Shown here one piece after another: positions 63,554 to 64,000 of a stretch of DNA of 64,000 bases. This DNA comes from Phorcus lineatus (taxonomy: Eukaryota > Mollusca > Gastropoda > Trochida > Trochidae): NCBI GenBank assembly GCA_921293015.1, contig OV121089.1, forward strand, positions 38,488,520 to 38,552,519, in the 5' to 3' direction. Position 1 is the first letter of the stretch. The number at the start of each line of letters is the position of its first letter. A program made the translations under genes and the position numbers. Under the pieces are notes generated by a model. That model searched no databases and was not told where the DNA came from. It worked only from the letters and a program-made list of their open reading frames with translations.

Positions 63554-64000
63554 CTATCTTTGTCATGTGCACAAGTCTCATTTTTTATTATCCAACTGTT
63601 CACAAACACACGTACAAGCCAAACGGGAAACATTTCATGGAGAGAGAATAATTTTTATATCAAGTCACATACGTAGTAACCAAAGTAATATTTTCAAAAA
63701 TGAAATTGACCCAATCAAATCAGTGAAAATGGAAGTAAATATAACAACTGTTTTACTTTTTTAAATTTTTTTTATTGACGACATGATATTTAAATGGTAC
63801 ACGTCAACATACCTGGTTTTTGACTGCAAGAAGTAAAGTTTTATGAGAGTAATGTTTACTACCGCGATACAACGAGGTCACAGGCTACTACATTTCGAGT
63901 GTTATGACATCGCGAGATGTTCAAATTTTATCGGTTCATTTATGTAAAATTTAATCAAAGGGTATTCAATAAAGTTTTTGCAAGCACAAAGCAAGCACAA
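63554..64000. other. right edge, nothing recognised
   Basis: AT-rich; no exon of SGF29 or of another gene could be supported. Confidence 0.4.

Overview
The window is AT-rich nuclear DNA of a bilaterian invertebrate, probably marine. Genes are split by GT-AG introns of about 0.15-4 kb, poly(A)-type signals follow stop codons, and short inverted-repeat transposons and minisatellites are abundant. Nothing indicates a bacterial or viral genome. The protein families (astacin-EGF-CUB protease, spermidine synthase, the SAGA subunit SGF29, paired DUF3472-like proteins) fit a lophotrochozoan or ambulacrarian, but I cannot name the species.

Layout. 1.47-12.4 kb (+): a complete 10-exon secreted astacin metalloprotease, with a TATA box and initiator upstream and poly(A) signals downstream. 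12.4-18.4 kb: no gene seen; one near-perfect 105-bp hairpin. 18.4-19.5 kb and 28.4-29.5 kb (-): two paralogous genes with single coding exons (348 and 347 aa) of a DUF3472-like family, each with a cysteine-rich C-terminal tail. Between the paralogs, 21.5-26.3 kb is a foldback-type structure: two arrays of a 63-bp repeat in opposite orientation, capped by palindrome-rich termini and separated by a 1.6-kb spacer that carries a LINE reverse-transcriptase tail.

38.4-50.7 kb (-): a complete 8-exon spermidine synthase (295 aa). Its introns hold a 1.6-kb, 28-bp minisatellite with higher-order structure, a 21-bp minisatellite beside an exon, and six non-autonomous transposon-like elements, several with recognisable target-site duplications. 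51-58.2 kb: no gene seen; a diverged 0.8-kb direct duplication and two members of a MITE family, one with a perfect 9-bp duplication. 61.0 kb (-): the last coding exon of SGF29, whose other exons are not found and probably lie past the right edge. 62.96-63.11 kb (+): a broken start of a RecQ-like helicase.

The genes do not form a functional cluster: an extracellular protease, two proteins of unknown role, polyamine synthesis and a chromatin-reader subunit. The most unusual features are the foldback element, the higher-order minisatellite, and the density of short TIR elements inside the spermidine synthase gene. All intron-exon calls were made by eye from splice motifs, reading frame and family resemblance; no alignment or transcript was available.
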